This document shows, in pieces, positions 1 through 8,204 of a stretch of 8,590 bases of DNA. The notes below the pieces were generated by a model. It saw only the letters and a program-made list of their open reading frames with translations. It was not told the origin of the DNA and ran no database searches. The DNA is from Bdellovibrionales bacterium. GTDB lineage: Bacteria; Bdellovibrionota; UBA1018. Where the stretch lies: NCBI GenBank assembly GCA_018968995.1, contig JAGWZD010000070.1, forward strand, positions 1-8,590, in the 5' to 3' direction. The position numbers and the translations under genes were made by a program. Positions within the stretch are counted from its first letter, which is position 1; the number at the start of each line of letters is the position of its first letter.

Positions 1-79
1 GGTACCTTCGCATTTAGCCTGGGAAGCTCGGGGGTTGCGCAAGGCTGGCGAGGCACCATCGCATGAAGAAGAGTGGGTG

Positions 80-586
80 ATGAACTCTGAGCGATCGGCC
101 GCCACAAAAGTGGAAGTTCAGCTTCAGAATGAAAAGCGACTTCTTCGAAATGGCCAGCCTCTGGGGCTTGCCTTGTTCGAGACAGGGCTGGCTCGCTCAT
201 CAGATCGTTTGCTGTGTCGCGATGGAAGCTGTGGCTTGTGCGAGGTTTTGGTGGATGGGGTGAAACGTCTTGCCTGTCGAGTGCAGGTTCATCGCGGGAT
301 GGCCGTTCAGCTAGATGCAGTCTCAGCCAGGCCAGACTCTACGGCAGATGCCAATCTCATTTGTCCGTGCTCTCAGGTGGCACGCCAAGATGTGCTTCAG
401 CGCATCCGCGAGGGGAAGCTGAGCTCACCGGATGTGATTCGTCAGGCCTGTGGAGTGGGTGAGGGGCGTTGCCGCGGCAGGATCTGCCAGGAACCGTTTC
501 GTCGCGTTCTACTTGCTGAGGGAATAGATGCGGAACAGTGGATCGACTGGCGCTTTCCGTGGTCAGAGTGGACGCTTTCAGTTTGA
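80..586 (+). CDS. Double [2Fe-2S] protein: plant-type ferredoxin domain plus BFD-like domain
   Basis: Probable electron-transfer subunit of an FAD-dependent amine or amino-acid oxidoreductase. From the ATG at 80 it has 168 residues. Residues 8-90 form a Fer2_4-like domain with C46-x4-C51-x2-C54-x12-C67, the plant-type [2Fe-2S] spacing. Residues 93-143 form a BFD-like domain with C95-x-C97 and C131-x4-C136 (an extra C124 lies nearby). In sarcosine oxidase alpha, cyanide synthase HcnA/HcnB and hydroxyproline or opine dehydrogenases these domains flank an FAD domain or sit on separate subunits; here they are joined directly with no FAD domain. A purine-rich stretch at 65-73 supports ATG 80, but the frame stays open to the left edge and a TTG at 35 is an alternative start. 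The gene faces the rest of the window and its 3' end overlaps the hydrolase gene. Domains are clear; the partner and substrate are unknown. Confidence 0.85.
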   Translation: MNSERSAATKVEVQLQNEKRLLRNGQPLGLALFETGLARSSDRLLCRDGSCGLCEVLVDGVKRLACRVQVHRGMAVQLDAVSARPDSTADANLICPCSQVARQDVLQRIREGKLSSPDVIRQACGVGEGRCRGRICQEPFRRVLLAEGIDAEQWIDWRFPWSEWTLSV

Positions 587-1519
587 AATACTTTTTAGAA
601 ATTCTTCAATTTTGCCAGTGATCATCTCGGGCTGATCCATCTGGGGGCAGTGACTTCCGTGCCGAATTTTTTCAATTTTACTACCGGGTATGAGTTGATG
701 AAGAAGCTGCTGCTGCTCAGGGGGAGTTACTTTATCTTCATCTCCTGAAAGAATGAGCGTGGGCACGCGCACGGTGTGAAGCCATGAGGTGGTGTCGAAG
801 TTCTGGTATGCCTCGAGCACGTTCAAGAGAACTCCTGGATCCATTTCTTCAATTTGAGAGACGTAGCGTTCCACATCTTCATCGGCTGCAAGGTGAGGAT
901 TGAAGCCCGCAAGCTTTACAACAAGCCTCATGAGGGCGTTGCCTTTTTGAAGATTCCATATTTTCGCAAATAGAGCTGGTGAGTAAAGATAGGCCTGTCG
1001 AATAAGGTTAAAGCCCGAGGGGATGATATTTGGGTTATGAAGCAAAGTTTCAAGAGGTTGCTTGGCGGTTCCATTTGCCAGTACTAGTGCTTTCACTCGG
1101 TCTGGAAACTGTCGATAAAACTCAAGAGCCACGCTAGAGCCCATGCTGTGCCCAATAAGCACTGCTTTCTTCAGGCCGATGGTGTTAAATACCACCTCAA
1201 GATCGCGCGCGAAATTCGAAATCGTGAGTGAAGAGAGGTCTTTGGGCACCGACGAGTTATGATGTCCTCGGTAATCAAACCAGATGGCCTGACTCTCATT
1301 TTTGAAGTGATCAATCTGATAGGTCCAGTGCAGACTGGAACAAACTAACCCGTAACAAAATACCAGGGGCTCTCCGCTGCCTTCCAGGCTGTAGAAGATC
1401 TGAACGTTATCGTGAGTGATAGCGTAGCCGTGCCGAGTGTTTACGCTGGGGGAAATTTTAGCTGGACCTTTAAGCTTACGCGCTCCAGTAGGTCGCGGTT
1501 TTTTAGGAACTTCCATCAT
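578..1519 (-). CDS. Alpha/beta-hydrolase fold protein
   Basis: A 313-residue alpha/beta hydrolase with an unknown, probably ester-type, substrate. The nucleophile elbow is GHSMG at 123-127 (Ser125). The acid is probably Asp262 in SGDEDKVTP, and His290 in HGSHCPQ completes the triad. The oxyanion strand reads FCYGLVCSS (54-62), with Tyr where most relatives have the His of an HG pair. FDYRGHHNSS (81-90) matches the family's usual D-x-RGHG-x-S segment. Residues 165-235 form the cap. The first ~28 residues are Lys/Arg/Pro-rich and probably disordered; no signal peptide is evident, so it is likely cytoplasmic. Start: ATG at 1519, with a second ATG directly after it; the ribosome site is weak, but the stop of the upstream regulator is only four bases away, so translation is probably coupled. 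Hydrolase assignment is firm; the reaction is unknown. Confidence 0.9.
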   Translation of the reverse strand: MMEVPKKPRPTGARKLKGPAKISPSVNTRHGYAITHDNVQIFYSLEGSGEPLVFCYGLVCSSLHWTYQIDHFKNESQAIWFDYRGHHNSSVPKDLSSLTISNFARDLEVVFNTIGLKKAVLIGHSMGSSVALEFYRQFPDRVKALVLANGTAKQPLETLLHNPNIIPSGFNLIRQAYLYSPALFAKIWNLQKGNALMRLVVKLAGFNPHLAADEDVERYVSQIEEMDPGVLLNVLEAYQNFDTTSWLHTVRVPTLILSGDEDKVTPPEQQQLLHQLIPGSKIEKIRHGSHCPQMDQPEMITGKIEEFLKSISN

Positions 1520-1523
1520 TCCG

Positions 1524-1967
1524 CTAGTGTCTCATGCGCAGAATTTTTTCGCACACGCTTACAAAGTTTCTTTGAGTTTCTGGGTCGGCAAGCGAGTACG
1601 CGTGATACACAGCGCGTATGAACTCGGCATCTTTTTCCTGTACCACCAGATTTTTGAGTGTCGAAGCGGTGACGCCAGATTCAGATTCTGCCGGCTCGCG
1701 ATGAATCCGATCGTTAATTTTTTGGGCGTATTCACGCTCCAGTAACGACAAGAGCTCTGCTTCGCTGAGTTGAAGTTCCTTGGTTAAGGTGGGGATGTGA
1801 TGGGCGGGAAGAGGGGTGACGCCTCGTTCGAGGTTGGAGATAAACTGGGTCGTGACCGGAGGCTTGAATCTGAGCCCGAGCTGCCTCTGGGAAAGCTTCA
1901 CACTCTCGCGTCTTGTTCTTAGAAACGAGCCCACCAGGGAACCAGGCTTCTTGCCTGCGGTGCTCAT
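1524..1967 (-). CDS. Xre/Cro-type helix-turn-helix regulator
   Basis: A 147-residue DNA-binding protein. Residues 12-72 form a Cro/C1-type HTH: helix 2 is about 26-34 (SQRQLGLRF) and the recognition helix about 38-47 (VTTQFISNLE), followed by RGVTPLP, typical of Xre regulators. The remaining ~70 residues are polar and helical, without a recognisable ligand or peptidase domain, and may serve dimerisation. The gene lies about 100 bases after recG and four bases before the hydrolase, so the hydrolase is its likeliest co-transcribed partner and target. A perfect 15-base palindrome lies 11 bases before the ATG and may be its own operator. A GGAGG sequence sits just one base from the ATG, too close for a normal ribosome site; no better in-frame start keeps the whole HTH. 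The regulator call is firm; the target is inferred. Confidence 0.9.
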   Translation of the reverse strand: MSTAGKKPGSLVGSFLRTRRESVKLSQRQLGLRFKPPVTTQFISNLERGVTPLPAHHIPTLTKELQLSEAELLSLLEREYAQKINDRIHREPAESESGVTASTLKNLVVQEKDAEFIRAVYHAYSLADPETQRNFVSVCEKILRMRH

Positions 1968-1978
1968 GCCTCCAATGA

Positions 1979-1993
1979 TAGCGCACTGCGCTA
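1979..1993. promoter_or_regulatory. Perfect 15-base palindrome, candidate operator of the Xre regulator
   Basis: The plus strand reads tagcgcactgcgcta: two 7-base arms around one central base, ending 11 bases before the regulator's ATG at 1967. Xre/Cro regulators bind as dimers to sites of this size and often repress themselves. A TATCAT sequence (minus strand), a possible -10 box, overlaps the edge of the palindrome and would place the transcript start close to the ATG. No good -35 box is seen. The site could instead form a small RNA hairpin with five-base stems. A palindrome of this length is expected about 0.5 times by chance in 8.6 kb, so its position is the main argument. Confidence 0.4.
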
Positions 1994-2068
1994 AAAAGAG
2001 CTAATCAAAGACCTTCGTATGAGGTTTCAGGCACTTAGTAAGTCCATCCACAGGCCCCATCAGGAACA

Positions 2069-4234
2069 TCAGGAGGTTTTTAGCCGCTCGCTTTGCTCGC
2101 GTCCCTCGCGCTGTAAAAAAGAGCGAAAAGCGCTGTTTTCTGGGAGGGCCACCTGGGGGTCGGTTTTCAGAAGCTCCAGCACATCCTCGCGCGCGCGTAA
2201 GAGCCACTGTTTGTCGCGTACGAGATCAGCGATGCGAAAAGGTAAGGCTCCAGATTGCCGGGTTCCCAGAAATTCTCCTGGCCCACGAATCTCGAGGTCG
2301 GCTTCGGCGATTTCAAAGCCGTCGTTTGTCTTTTCTAAAACTGACAGACGATGAGCCGTTTCTTCTCCTACTCGTGGGTGAGTGAAGAGGAAGCAATAAG
2401 ATTGAGCCGCGCCCCGTCCCACCCGGCCTCGCAGTTGATGGAGCTGTGAAAGTCCAAAGCGCTCTGCATTTTCTATCACCATGATCGTCGCATTGGGCAC
2501 ATCAACGCCCACTTCTACCACGGTGGTGGAGACTAGCACGTGCAGTTCACCTCGTTTGAAGCGCTCCATGATGTCGGTTTTTTCATCGGGCCTCATTTGG
2601 CCATGAAGAAGCCCCACTTTGTAATCCGGGAAGACTTCTCGTCCTAAGGCTTCGGCTTCACTGATTGCCGATTTCAGACTCGTAAAACCTTCGGCCTCGC
2701 TATCTTGAACCAGGGGATAAATAAAATAAGCCTGATGACCCTCCTTGAGCTCCGAGCGGATTTTTTCGTAGGCGCGCCCCCGTTGATTTCCACTGACCAC
2801 TTCCGTTCGAACCGGGGTTCTTCCGGGCGGAAGCTCTCGGATCGTAGTTGTGGAAAGATCGCCGTAGGCCGTTAGTGCAAGCGTTCTTGGAATTGGAGTT
2901 GCCGTCAAAAGCAGGCTGTGTGGTACGCCACTTTTTCGCTTTCCTCGTAAGGTACGCCTTTGCTCGACGCCGAATCGGTGCTGTTCGTCGATCATGACGA
3001 TCCCTAAATTGGCAAACTGCACAGGGTCTTCGAGTAAAGCGTGGGTTCCAATCAGAAGTAAGGGTTCTCCAGCCAGGAGTCGTGGCAGCAAACGGTTTCG
3101 TTCGGACTCCGTGGTTTTCCCAGTGAGCAGCTCGACGCGCAATTTTCCACCAAAGAGCCGAATCGCATTCTTGTAGTGTTGCTCGGCTAGAATCTCTGTT
3201 GGCGCCATGAGCGTGGCCTGAAATCCCTCGGCTAAGGCTGCAGCTGCCGTTAAAAAAGCAACCACGGTCTTTCCGCTACCCACGTCACCTTGAACCAATC
3301 GGTTCATCGGATGGGGTTTGGCGATGTCCTCGAGGATTTCAGCTATGGAGCGAGCTTGGTCGCCTGTGAGCTTGAAAGGCAGCATTTCAGTAAGATCGCG
3401 AGAGGCCTTGGTTCCGCCCTCTAAGCCCATGGCTGGAGCGCTTTGCTTTTCGACCCCAAGCTTTTGTTGCATGACGAAGTATTCAAACTTGAAGAACTCT
3501 TCGTAAATGAAGCGTGCGTGAGAGAGAGTTTTAAAATCGACCAAAGATTGAATGTCTGTCTCAGGTTTCGGAAAATGAATTTCTTTTGCAGCCTCAAATG
3601 CGGAGGGGAGATCGTATTTTCCCAGCATTTGCGGAGGCAGATCGTTCGGCAAGGTCGGGCCATACTTGTGAATGGCCTCCCAAAGCACTTTTCTAAAGGT
3701 CCGACTTGGGATGCCTTCGAGCTCTGTGTAGATGGGGACGACTCGTCCCACATTTAAATCCTCTTCTTTTGAGACAACATCGGAAGTTTTATTCCAGGAA
3801 ATTTCGGGATGGATGATCTCCATTTTCCCGAGATAGGCCTTTGGGCTTCCAGTCACGACAATCGGAGTGCCGGGAATGAGTCTTTGCTCTAGGCCTCGAG
3901 GTGCGTGAAACCACTTGAGCATGAGCGTGCCACTGTCATCGGTGCACCTGGCCTCAAGCATCGATCGCCCCATCCTGGTGCCGATTTTACGCGAAGAAAG
4001 CACTCGTACCGCAGTGCTTGCACGCACCCCTGCCTCAAGCTCAGCGACGCTCTTGAGCCGTGTGCGATCTTCATAGGCTCGTGGAAAAAACGTCAGCAGA
4101 TCGCGAACCGTCCCGATTCCGCGGCTTTCAAAGATGGCACCCAACCGAGGGCCAACGCCCTTCACATATTGGACTGCAACGTCATTCGTAGCGGACTTCG
4201 AGGACTTCGTAGTGGACTTCTCCCTTGGGAGCAT
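2069..4234 (-). CDS. recG: ATP-dependent DNA helicase RecG
   Basis: Superfamily 2 helicase that regresses stalled forks, migrates Holliday junctions and unwinds R-loops and D-loops. From the ATG at 4234 it has 721 residues, slightly longer than E. coli RecG. The N-terminal wedge/OB region has the helix-hairpin-helix-like VKGVGPRLG (24-32) and FPRAYEDRT (50-58). Helicase motifs are GDVGSGKT (Walker A, 316-323), TEILAEQH (346-353), DEQH (Walker B, 416-419), TATPIPRT (444-451) and QLRGRVGRG (600-608). The RecG-specific C-terminal TRG region includes [17 protein letters not shown] (646-662). The gene looks intact. The start is uncertain: ATG 4234 overlaps greA by 53 bases, while ATG 4249 and TTG 4267 would extend the overlap to 68 and 86 bases. 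No strong ribosome site marks any of them, so coupling to greA translation is likely. Confidence 0.97.
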   Translation of the reverse strand: MLPREKSTTKSSKSATNDVAVQYVKGVGPRLGAIFESRGIGTVRDLLTFFPRAYEDRTRLKSVAELEAGVRASTAVRVLSSRKIGTRMGRSMLEARCTDDSGTLMLKWFHAPRGLEQRLIPGTPIVVTGSPKAYLGKMEIIHPEISWNKTSDVVSKEEDLNVGRVVPIYTELEGIPSRTFRKVLWEAIHKYGPTLPNDLPPQMLGKYDLPSAFEAAKEIHFPKPETDIQSLVDFKTLSHARFIYEEFFKFEYFVMQQKLGVEKQSAPAMGLEGGTKASRDLTEMLPFKLTGDQARSIAEILEDIAKPHPMNRLVQGDVGSGKTVVAFLTAAAALAEGFQATLMAPTEILAEQHYKNAIRLFGGKLRVELLTGKTTESERNRLLPRLLAGEPLLLIGTHALLEDPVQFANLGIVMIDEQHRFGVEQRRTLRGKRKSGVPHSLLLTATPIPRTLALTAYGDLSTTTIRELPPGRTPVRTEVVSGNQRGRAYEKIRSELKEGHQAYFIYPLVQDSEAEGFTSLKSAISEAEALGREVFPDYKVGLLHGQMRPDEKTDIMERFKRGELHVLVSTTVVEVGVDVPNATIMVIENAERFGLSQLHQLRGRVGRGAAQSYCFLFTHPRVGEETAHRLSVLEKTNDGFEIAEADLEIRGPGEFLGTRQSGALPFRIADLVRDKQWLLRAREDVLELLKTDPQVALPENSAFRSFLQREGREQSERLKTS

Positions 4235-4661
4235 GAACAACCACTTCATCGCCCTCGGTTTTACCAATGAGGGCGCGAGCTATCGGAGAGGTGATCCCTA
4301 CCTTGCCACTTTTGATGTCAGCTTCATCGACTCCCACGATTTGGTAGGTGATCTTTTTGTCGGATTCGCTTTCGAGCACTACCACGGTTGCTCCAAAAAC
4401 AATTTTCTCAGACTTGATCGTCGCTGGGTCGATGACCTGAGCGCGAGCGAGCTTGCCGTTGATGTCCTGGATACGACCTTCAATGAATCCCTGGCGCTCC
4501 TTAGCGGCAGAGTAGTCGGCGTTCTCTGAAAGATCGCCATGCCCACGAGCTACTTCAATGGCCTTCACAATAGTCGGGCGCTCGACATGCATGAGGTGCT
4601 TGAGCTCCTCGTCGAGCAGCTTTTTGCCGCGCACAGTCATGGGGATTTTCTCTTCAGCCAT
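4182..4661 (-). CDS. greA: Transcription elongation factor GreA
   Basis: GreA enters the secondary channel of RNA polymerase and stimulates cleavage of the 3' end of backtracked RNA. The protein has 159 residues, against 158 in E. coli. The N-terminal coiled coil (about 8-78) carries the tip motif [17 protein letters not shown] at 41-57, with Asp43 and Glu46 matching the catalytic-tip acids of E. coli GreA. The FKBP-like C-terminal domain includes VFGATVVV (88-95), [10 protein letters not shown] (125-134) and the final EVLEVRYE. Start: ATG 4661, giving MAEEKIPMT, the usual GreA N-terminus. No Shine-Dalgarno sequence is visible in the 34 bases between the zinc gene and this ATG, which is unusual for an abundant factor and suggests coupling to upstream translation. 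The 3' end overlaps the start of recG. Confidence 0.97.
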   Translation of the reverse strand: MAEEKIPMTVRGKKLLDEELKHLMHVERPTIVKAIEVARGHGDLSENADYSAAKERQGFIEGRIQDINGKLARAQVIDPATIKSEKIVFGATVVVLESESDKKITYQIVGVDEADIKSGKVGITSPIARALIGKTEGDEVVVHAPKGEVHYEVLEVRYE

Positions 4662-4679
4662 ACCGAAGTGGTTAACACA

Positions 4680-4710
4680 TGACCGGGGGGCTTGGTCAGG
4701 ATTTTTTTTT
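4680..4710. other. A9 slippage-prone run next to a short hairpin at the zinc gene/greA junction
   Basis: On the coding (minus) strand nine A residues (4702-4710) encode three Lys near the end of the zinc gene. They are followed by TCC, the TGA stop, and an inverted repeat with TGACC/GGTCA arms (4694-4698 and 4680-4684) around a nine-base C-rich loop; the stop codon lies in the stem. Runs of nine A are known sites of RNA polymerase slippage and of replication errors. A transcript with eight A would read past the stop and enter the greA frame without another stop. On the plus strand the same element resembles a weak rho-independent terminator, but no plus-strand gene precedes it. The sequence is certain; the function is speculative. 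Confidence 0.4.
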
Positions 4711-4989
4711 GAACAGGGCCTCAGCAGCAGCCTTCATGGCATCGCGAGAGGCTCCACCGGCTGCCTGAAGATTCGGATTGGGCTTAAAATAATCGCAGAA
4801 ATTCGAGCGCTCTTTGTCCACAACCCGGTCCGCCTGGTTTTCCCGGCACTCGTTATTGGATGCCCGGTCATAGTGAATGCAGGCCCGGCAGGTTCGGGTG
4901 TCCCTTCCACAACTGCGGCAGGTGTCCTGGCGCCCGAAATCAAGCGGGGTGAGTGAGATTCCGCAATGCCAGCAGAGAAGGGTGCTCAT
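4696..4989 (-). CDS. Small eight-cysteine zinc-ribbon-like protein
   Basis: A 97-residue soluble protein of unknown function with eight cysteines: C6/C9, C24/C27, C34/C37, C48 and C65. The first four fit a zinc ribbon; the second four (CRACIHY, ECRE, NFCDYF) could form another zinc site. The segment [16 protein letters not shown] (53-68) resembles a motif I recall in small uncharacterised proteobacterial zinc proteins. Residues 70-97 are Ala-rich and end in KKKS, probably a helical tail. The ATG at 4989 overlaps the carB stop in an ATGA arrangement, so it is probably translated by coupling to carB; greA follows after 34 bases. The position beside greA hints at a link to RNA polymerase or RNA, but this is inference. 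No HTH or enzyme motif is seen. The gene ends at an A9 run. Confidence 0.85.
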   Translation of the reverse strand: MSTLLCWHCGISLTPLDFGRQDTCRSCGRDTRTCRACIHYDRASNNECRENQADRVVDKERSNFCDYFKPNPNLQAAGGASRDAMKAAAEALFKKKS

Positions 4990-7900
4990 AATGGAAGAAT
5001 CTCTATCGGCCCTCGGCGAGCTTGTCGAATGGATTGAAGCATCGCCCGAGCCGAGGAAAGCACCGTAGCGTAGGGGATTTTTCTTTCGAGTGCCGCCCGG
5101 CGCATCGACTTGCTATCGTGGTAGGCGCGATCGCCATACACGGTATTGATGACCAGCTGAAAGCGACCTTCATGGATGGCTTCCACGCAGTGAGGAGAGC
5201 CTTCTTTGACCTTGTTAATGGCTTTTACTCCGAGTTCATACCCATTAAGGAACTCTGCTGTTCCTTTGGTGGCCCAGAGTTCAAATCCCAGGTTCTTGAG
5301 ATCCATCGCAAGGGGCAGAACCGCTGCTTTATCTTGATCTCGAATGGATAGAAATACCGAACCCTTGAGCGGCAGGTGAACTCCTGCTCCAGCCATGGCC
5401 TTGGAGTAGGCAGCCGGAAACGTGTGGGCGCGTCCCATGACTTCTCCGGTGGATTTCATTTCTGGTCCAAGCAGCACATCTACTGCCGGAAATTTGTGGA
5501 ACGGAAAAACCGGAGCCTTCACATGATAGGTATCGAGCTCAAGATCTAGATCCTGACGAATGCTGAGGTCGTGCAGAGATTTTCCCATCATGATCTGAAC
5601 AGCAAGGGGCACCAGAGCCTTTCCGATGGCTTTACTCACAAAAGGCACCGTGCGCGAAGCTCGCGGATTGACTTCGAGCAGGTAAATGTCGTCGCCTAAA
5701 ATCGCGAACTGACAATTGAGTAAGCCGATCACTCGAAGACGGCGAGCAAGTTCTCTGGTGTAGGTGCGAATTCGATCGGTGGTCTCTGGGCTTAAGGTCA
5801 CCGCAGGTAAGCTACAGGCGCTATCGCCACTATGAATGCCGGCTTCTTCGATGTGCTCCATCAGCCCTGCGATGAAACACTCTTTGCCGTCACTTAAGGC
5901 ATCGACGTCCACTTCAGTGGCTCGGTCCAAAAACCGATCGATCAGAAGGGGGTGTTTATCGGTGACTCGCATCGATTCCTCAATCGAAGCGCGCAGAGTT
6001 GTTTCACTGTGAACAATCCGCATTCCTTTTCCGCCTAAAACATAAGACGGACGCAGGAGCACTGGGTAGCCAAGCGCAGTGGCCTTGGCGATGGCCTCTT
6101 CGGCGGTACGAGCGATGGTCGAAGGAGGTTCTTTTAGTCCTAGTGGAGCGAGTTCACGAACAATTTGGCTGCACTTCTCGCGGTCCTCAGCAAGGTCAAT
6201 ACTTGAAGTGGAAGTTCCCAGTACCCGAAGGCCTCCAGCCTCGAGAGCCTTGGCAATTTTTAGAGGAGTCTGCCCACCCAGTTGAACAATGACCCCTAAA
6301 GGCTTTTCGAGTTGAGCAATCCGAAGCACATGTTCTGGGGTAAGTGGCTCAAAGTAGAGCTTATCCGAGATATCAAAGTCCGTACTCACGGTCTCGGGGT
6401 TCGAGTTGACCATGAGTGTCTCAATTCCCATTTTTCTGAGGGCTTTAGAAGCGTGGACGCAGCAGTAGTCAAACTCAATACCTTGTCCGATGCGATTCGG
6501 TCCTCCGCCAAGAATCATGACTTTTTTGAGATTCGAGCTAGGCTCAGATTCGTCATTTTTGCTCAAGTACGTGCTGTACAGATAAGGAGTCTTGGCCTCG
6601 AACTCGGCCGCACAGGTGTCTACCTTAAGAAATGCGGAATACACTCCCGCAGATTCTCGAGCCAGCCGAACCTGTTCTTCAGAAATCTCACCTTTTTTCT
6701 GGTGTGACAAAAACCCGGCGATTCCTCGATCTGTCCATCCCAGTGCTTTAATCTTCTCGAAGGTTCTTGCATCGAACGGAAATTTTTCCGTCGACATGAT
6801 TTTTTCAGCCTCAAGATGTTTCCGAATTCGACTCAAAAACCAGGGGTCAATGCCACTTTTTGTGTAGATTTCTTCGCTGCTCGCGCCCAACCGAATGGCA
6901 TCGGCCACTGCCCAAATGCGGCGTGGGTGAGCCTTCTCAATCCAATCCCATTTTATCTGATCGCCCAGAGGCTTGAGCCAAGGAGAGTCAGTCTCAAGAC
7001 CCGCAATGGCCTTACCAAAAGATTCTTCAAAGGTGCGCCCGAGGGCCATGACTTCACCCACCGATTTCATTTGGGTGGTGAGAATTTCTGGCGTGGGCCG
7101 GAACTTTTCAAAATCAAAGCGAGGAATCTTAGTCACCACATAGTCTAAAGATGGCTCGAAGCTCGCTGGGGTGGTGCCTGTAATTTCATTGGTGAGCTCG
7201 TGGAGTCGATATCCAATGGCGAGCTTCGCCGCAATTCTGGCGATCGGAAACCCGGTTGCCTTCGAGGCCAAGGCGCTTGAGCGAGATACTCGAGGATTCA
7301 TTTCAATGACCACAACCCGCCCATCACGCGGGTTGATGGCGAACTGGATATTCGATCCGCCGGTTTCAACGCCGATAGCTCGGATAATGCGGATGGATTG
7401 GTCTCGGAGATTTTGAAATTCTCGGTCGGTGAGTGTTTGCGCCGGAGCAATGGTGATGCTGTCGCCGGTATGAACCCCCATAGGGTCCAAATTTTCGATG
7501 GAGCAGACGATGACCACATTGTCCGCACCATCACGAACCACTTCGAGTTCGAACTCTTTCCAGCCGAGAAGGCTTTCTTCAACCAGGCACTCTCCGGTGG
7601 GGGATAAGAAAAGTGCTCGTTCGAGCTGTTTTAAGAACTCTTCTTCGGTGTGAACTGCCCCTCCGCCTTCGCCACCCAGGGTAAAAGAAGGCCTGAGAAT
7701 GAGGGGAAGGCCGAATTCCTTTAAAGCTTTTTTTCCATCCTCGAGCGATCTCGCCAGAACGCTTCTAGCGCTATTCAGCCCCAGCTCTTCCATTTTCGCT
7801 TTAAAGAGTTCTCGGTCCTCGGCAAGTCGGATGGCTTCGGGCTTAGCCCCAAGGAGTTCGATTTTTAGTCGTTTAAAAACCCCGCGCTTCTCCAGTTCCA

Positions 7901-8198
7901 AAGCCAGATTCAGTGCAGTCTGGCCTCCCATCGTGGGTAAAACGGCATCGGGTTTTTCTAATTCCAGAATGCGCTCTAAAAATTCGGGTGTGAGCGGCTC
8001 AATATACACCCGGTCAGCGGTCTCTGGGTCAGTCATGATGGTCGCTGGGTTTGAATTCACCAGAACGACTTGAAGACCCTCTTCTCGGAGCGCTTTGACA
8101 GCTTGAGTTCCTGAGTAGTCAAATTCGCAAGCTTGCCCGATGACAATGGGTCCGCTGCCGATAATCAGTACTTTCGACAGGTCCTTGCGAAGGGGCAT
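4986..8198 (-). CDS. carB: Carbamoyl-phosphate synthase large subunit
   Basis: Makes carbamoyl phosphate from bicarbonate, ATP and ammonia supplied by the CarA glutaminase, feeding pyrimidine and arginine synthesis. It has 1070 residues (E. coli 1073) and all four regions. The carboxyphosphate half (1-400) has [19 protein letters not shown] at 12-30 and [18 protein letters not shown] at 299-316. An oligomerisation region spans about 400-553. The carbamoyl-phosphate half (554-935) repeats these as [18 protein letters not shown] and [19 protein letters not shown]. The allosteric domain (936-1070) keeps most E. coli UMP ligands (K957, T977, T980, K996, N1018), but V1020 replaces the Thr at E. 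coli 1017; E784 and D792 match ornithine-site acids. ATG 8198 is preceded by GAGG at nine bases, inside the end of the upstream gene. carA is not in the window. The gene is intact. Confidence 0.98.
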   Translation of the reverse strand: MPLRKDLSKVLIIGSGPIVIGQACEFDYSGTQAVKALREEGLQVVLVNSNPATIMTDPETADRVYIEPLTPEFLERILELEKPDAVLPTMGGQTALNLALELEKRGVFKRLKIELLGAKPEAIRLAEDRELFKAKMEELGLNSARSVLARSLEDGKKALKEFGLPLILRPSFTLGGEGGGAVHTEEEFLKQLERALFLSPTGECLVEESLLGWKEFELEVVRDGADNVVIVCSIENLDPMGVHTGDSITIAPAQTLTDREFQNLRDQSIRIIRAIGVETGGSNIQFAINPRDGRVVVIEMNPRVSRSSALASKATGFPIARIAAKLAIGYRLHELTNEITGTTPASFEPSLDYVVTKIPRFDFEKFRPTPEILTTQMKSVGEVMALGRTFEESFGKAIAGLETDSPWLKPLGDQIKWDWIEKAHPRRIWAVADAIRLGASSEEIYTKSGIDPWFLSRIRKHLEAEKIMSTEKFPFDARTFEKIKALGWTDRGIAGFLSHQKKGEISEEQVRLARESAGVYSAFLKVDTCAAEFEAKTPYLYSTYLSKNDESEPSSNLKKVMILGGGPNRIGQGIEFDYCCVHASKALRKMGIETLMVNSNPETVSTDFDISDKLYFEPLTPEHVLRIAQLEKPLGVIVQLGGQTPLKIAKALEAGGLRVLGTSTSSIDLAEDREKCSQIVRELAPLGLKEPPSTIARTAEEAIAKATALGYPVLLRPSYVLGGKGMRIVHSETTLRASIEESMRVTDKHPLLIDRFLDRATEVDVDALSDGKECFIAGLMEHIEEAGIHSGDSACSLPAVTLSPETTDRIRTYTRELARRLRVIGLLNCQFAILGDDIYLLEVNPRASRTVPFVSKAIGKALVPLAVQIMMGKSLHDLSIRQDLDLELDTYHVKAPVFPFHKFPAVDVLLGPEMKSTGEVMGRAHTFPAAYSKAMAGAGVHLPLKGSVFLSIRDQDKAAVLPLAMDLKNLGFELWATKGTAEFLNGYELGVKAINKVKEGSPHCVEAIHEGRFQLVINTVYGDRAYHDSKSMRRAALERKIPYATVLSSARAMLQSIRQARRGPIEILPL

Positions 8199-8204
8199 GG
8201 GGTT

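Noticed and set aside
1..6. The window begins with GGTACC, a KpnI site
   Set aside because: May be a cloning or window boundary; no biological meaning can be drawn.
1..66. Plus-strand frame ending at TGA 64-66 (GTFAFSLGSSGVAQGWRGTIA) as the tail of an upstream gene
   Set aside because: Plausible, since it ends 13 bases before ATG 80, but only 21 codons are visible and another frame is also open to the edge; too short to identify.
2033..2043. 11-base palindrome acttagtaagt, 52 bases from the 15-base palindrome
   Set aside because: Its sequence is unrelated to the larger palindrome, and an 11-base match is expected often by chance; not enough for a second operator.
4186..4222. Three GAAGTCC repeats near the greA end
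   Set aside because: They encode the normal GreA C-terminal strands ([12 protein letters not shown]); explained by protein sequence.
4672..4680. Two-codon ORF (ATG TGT TAA, minus strand) just before greA
   Set aside because: Nine bases is too short to argue for a regulatory uORF without conservation data.
4680..4710. Plus-strand rho-independent terminator
   Set aside because: The T9 run fits, but the stem is only five base pairs and no plus-strand gene leads into it.
5999..8073. Many open frames opposite carB, and similar ones opposite recG and the hydrolase
   Set aside because: They lack recognisable domains and ribosome sites and lie antisense to strongly conserved genes; shadows of coding sequence.
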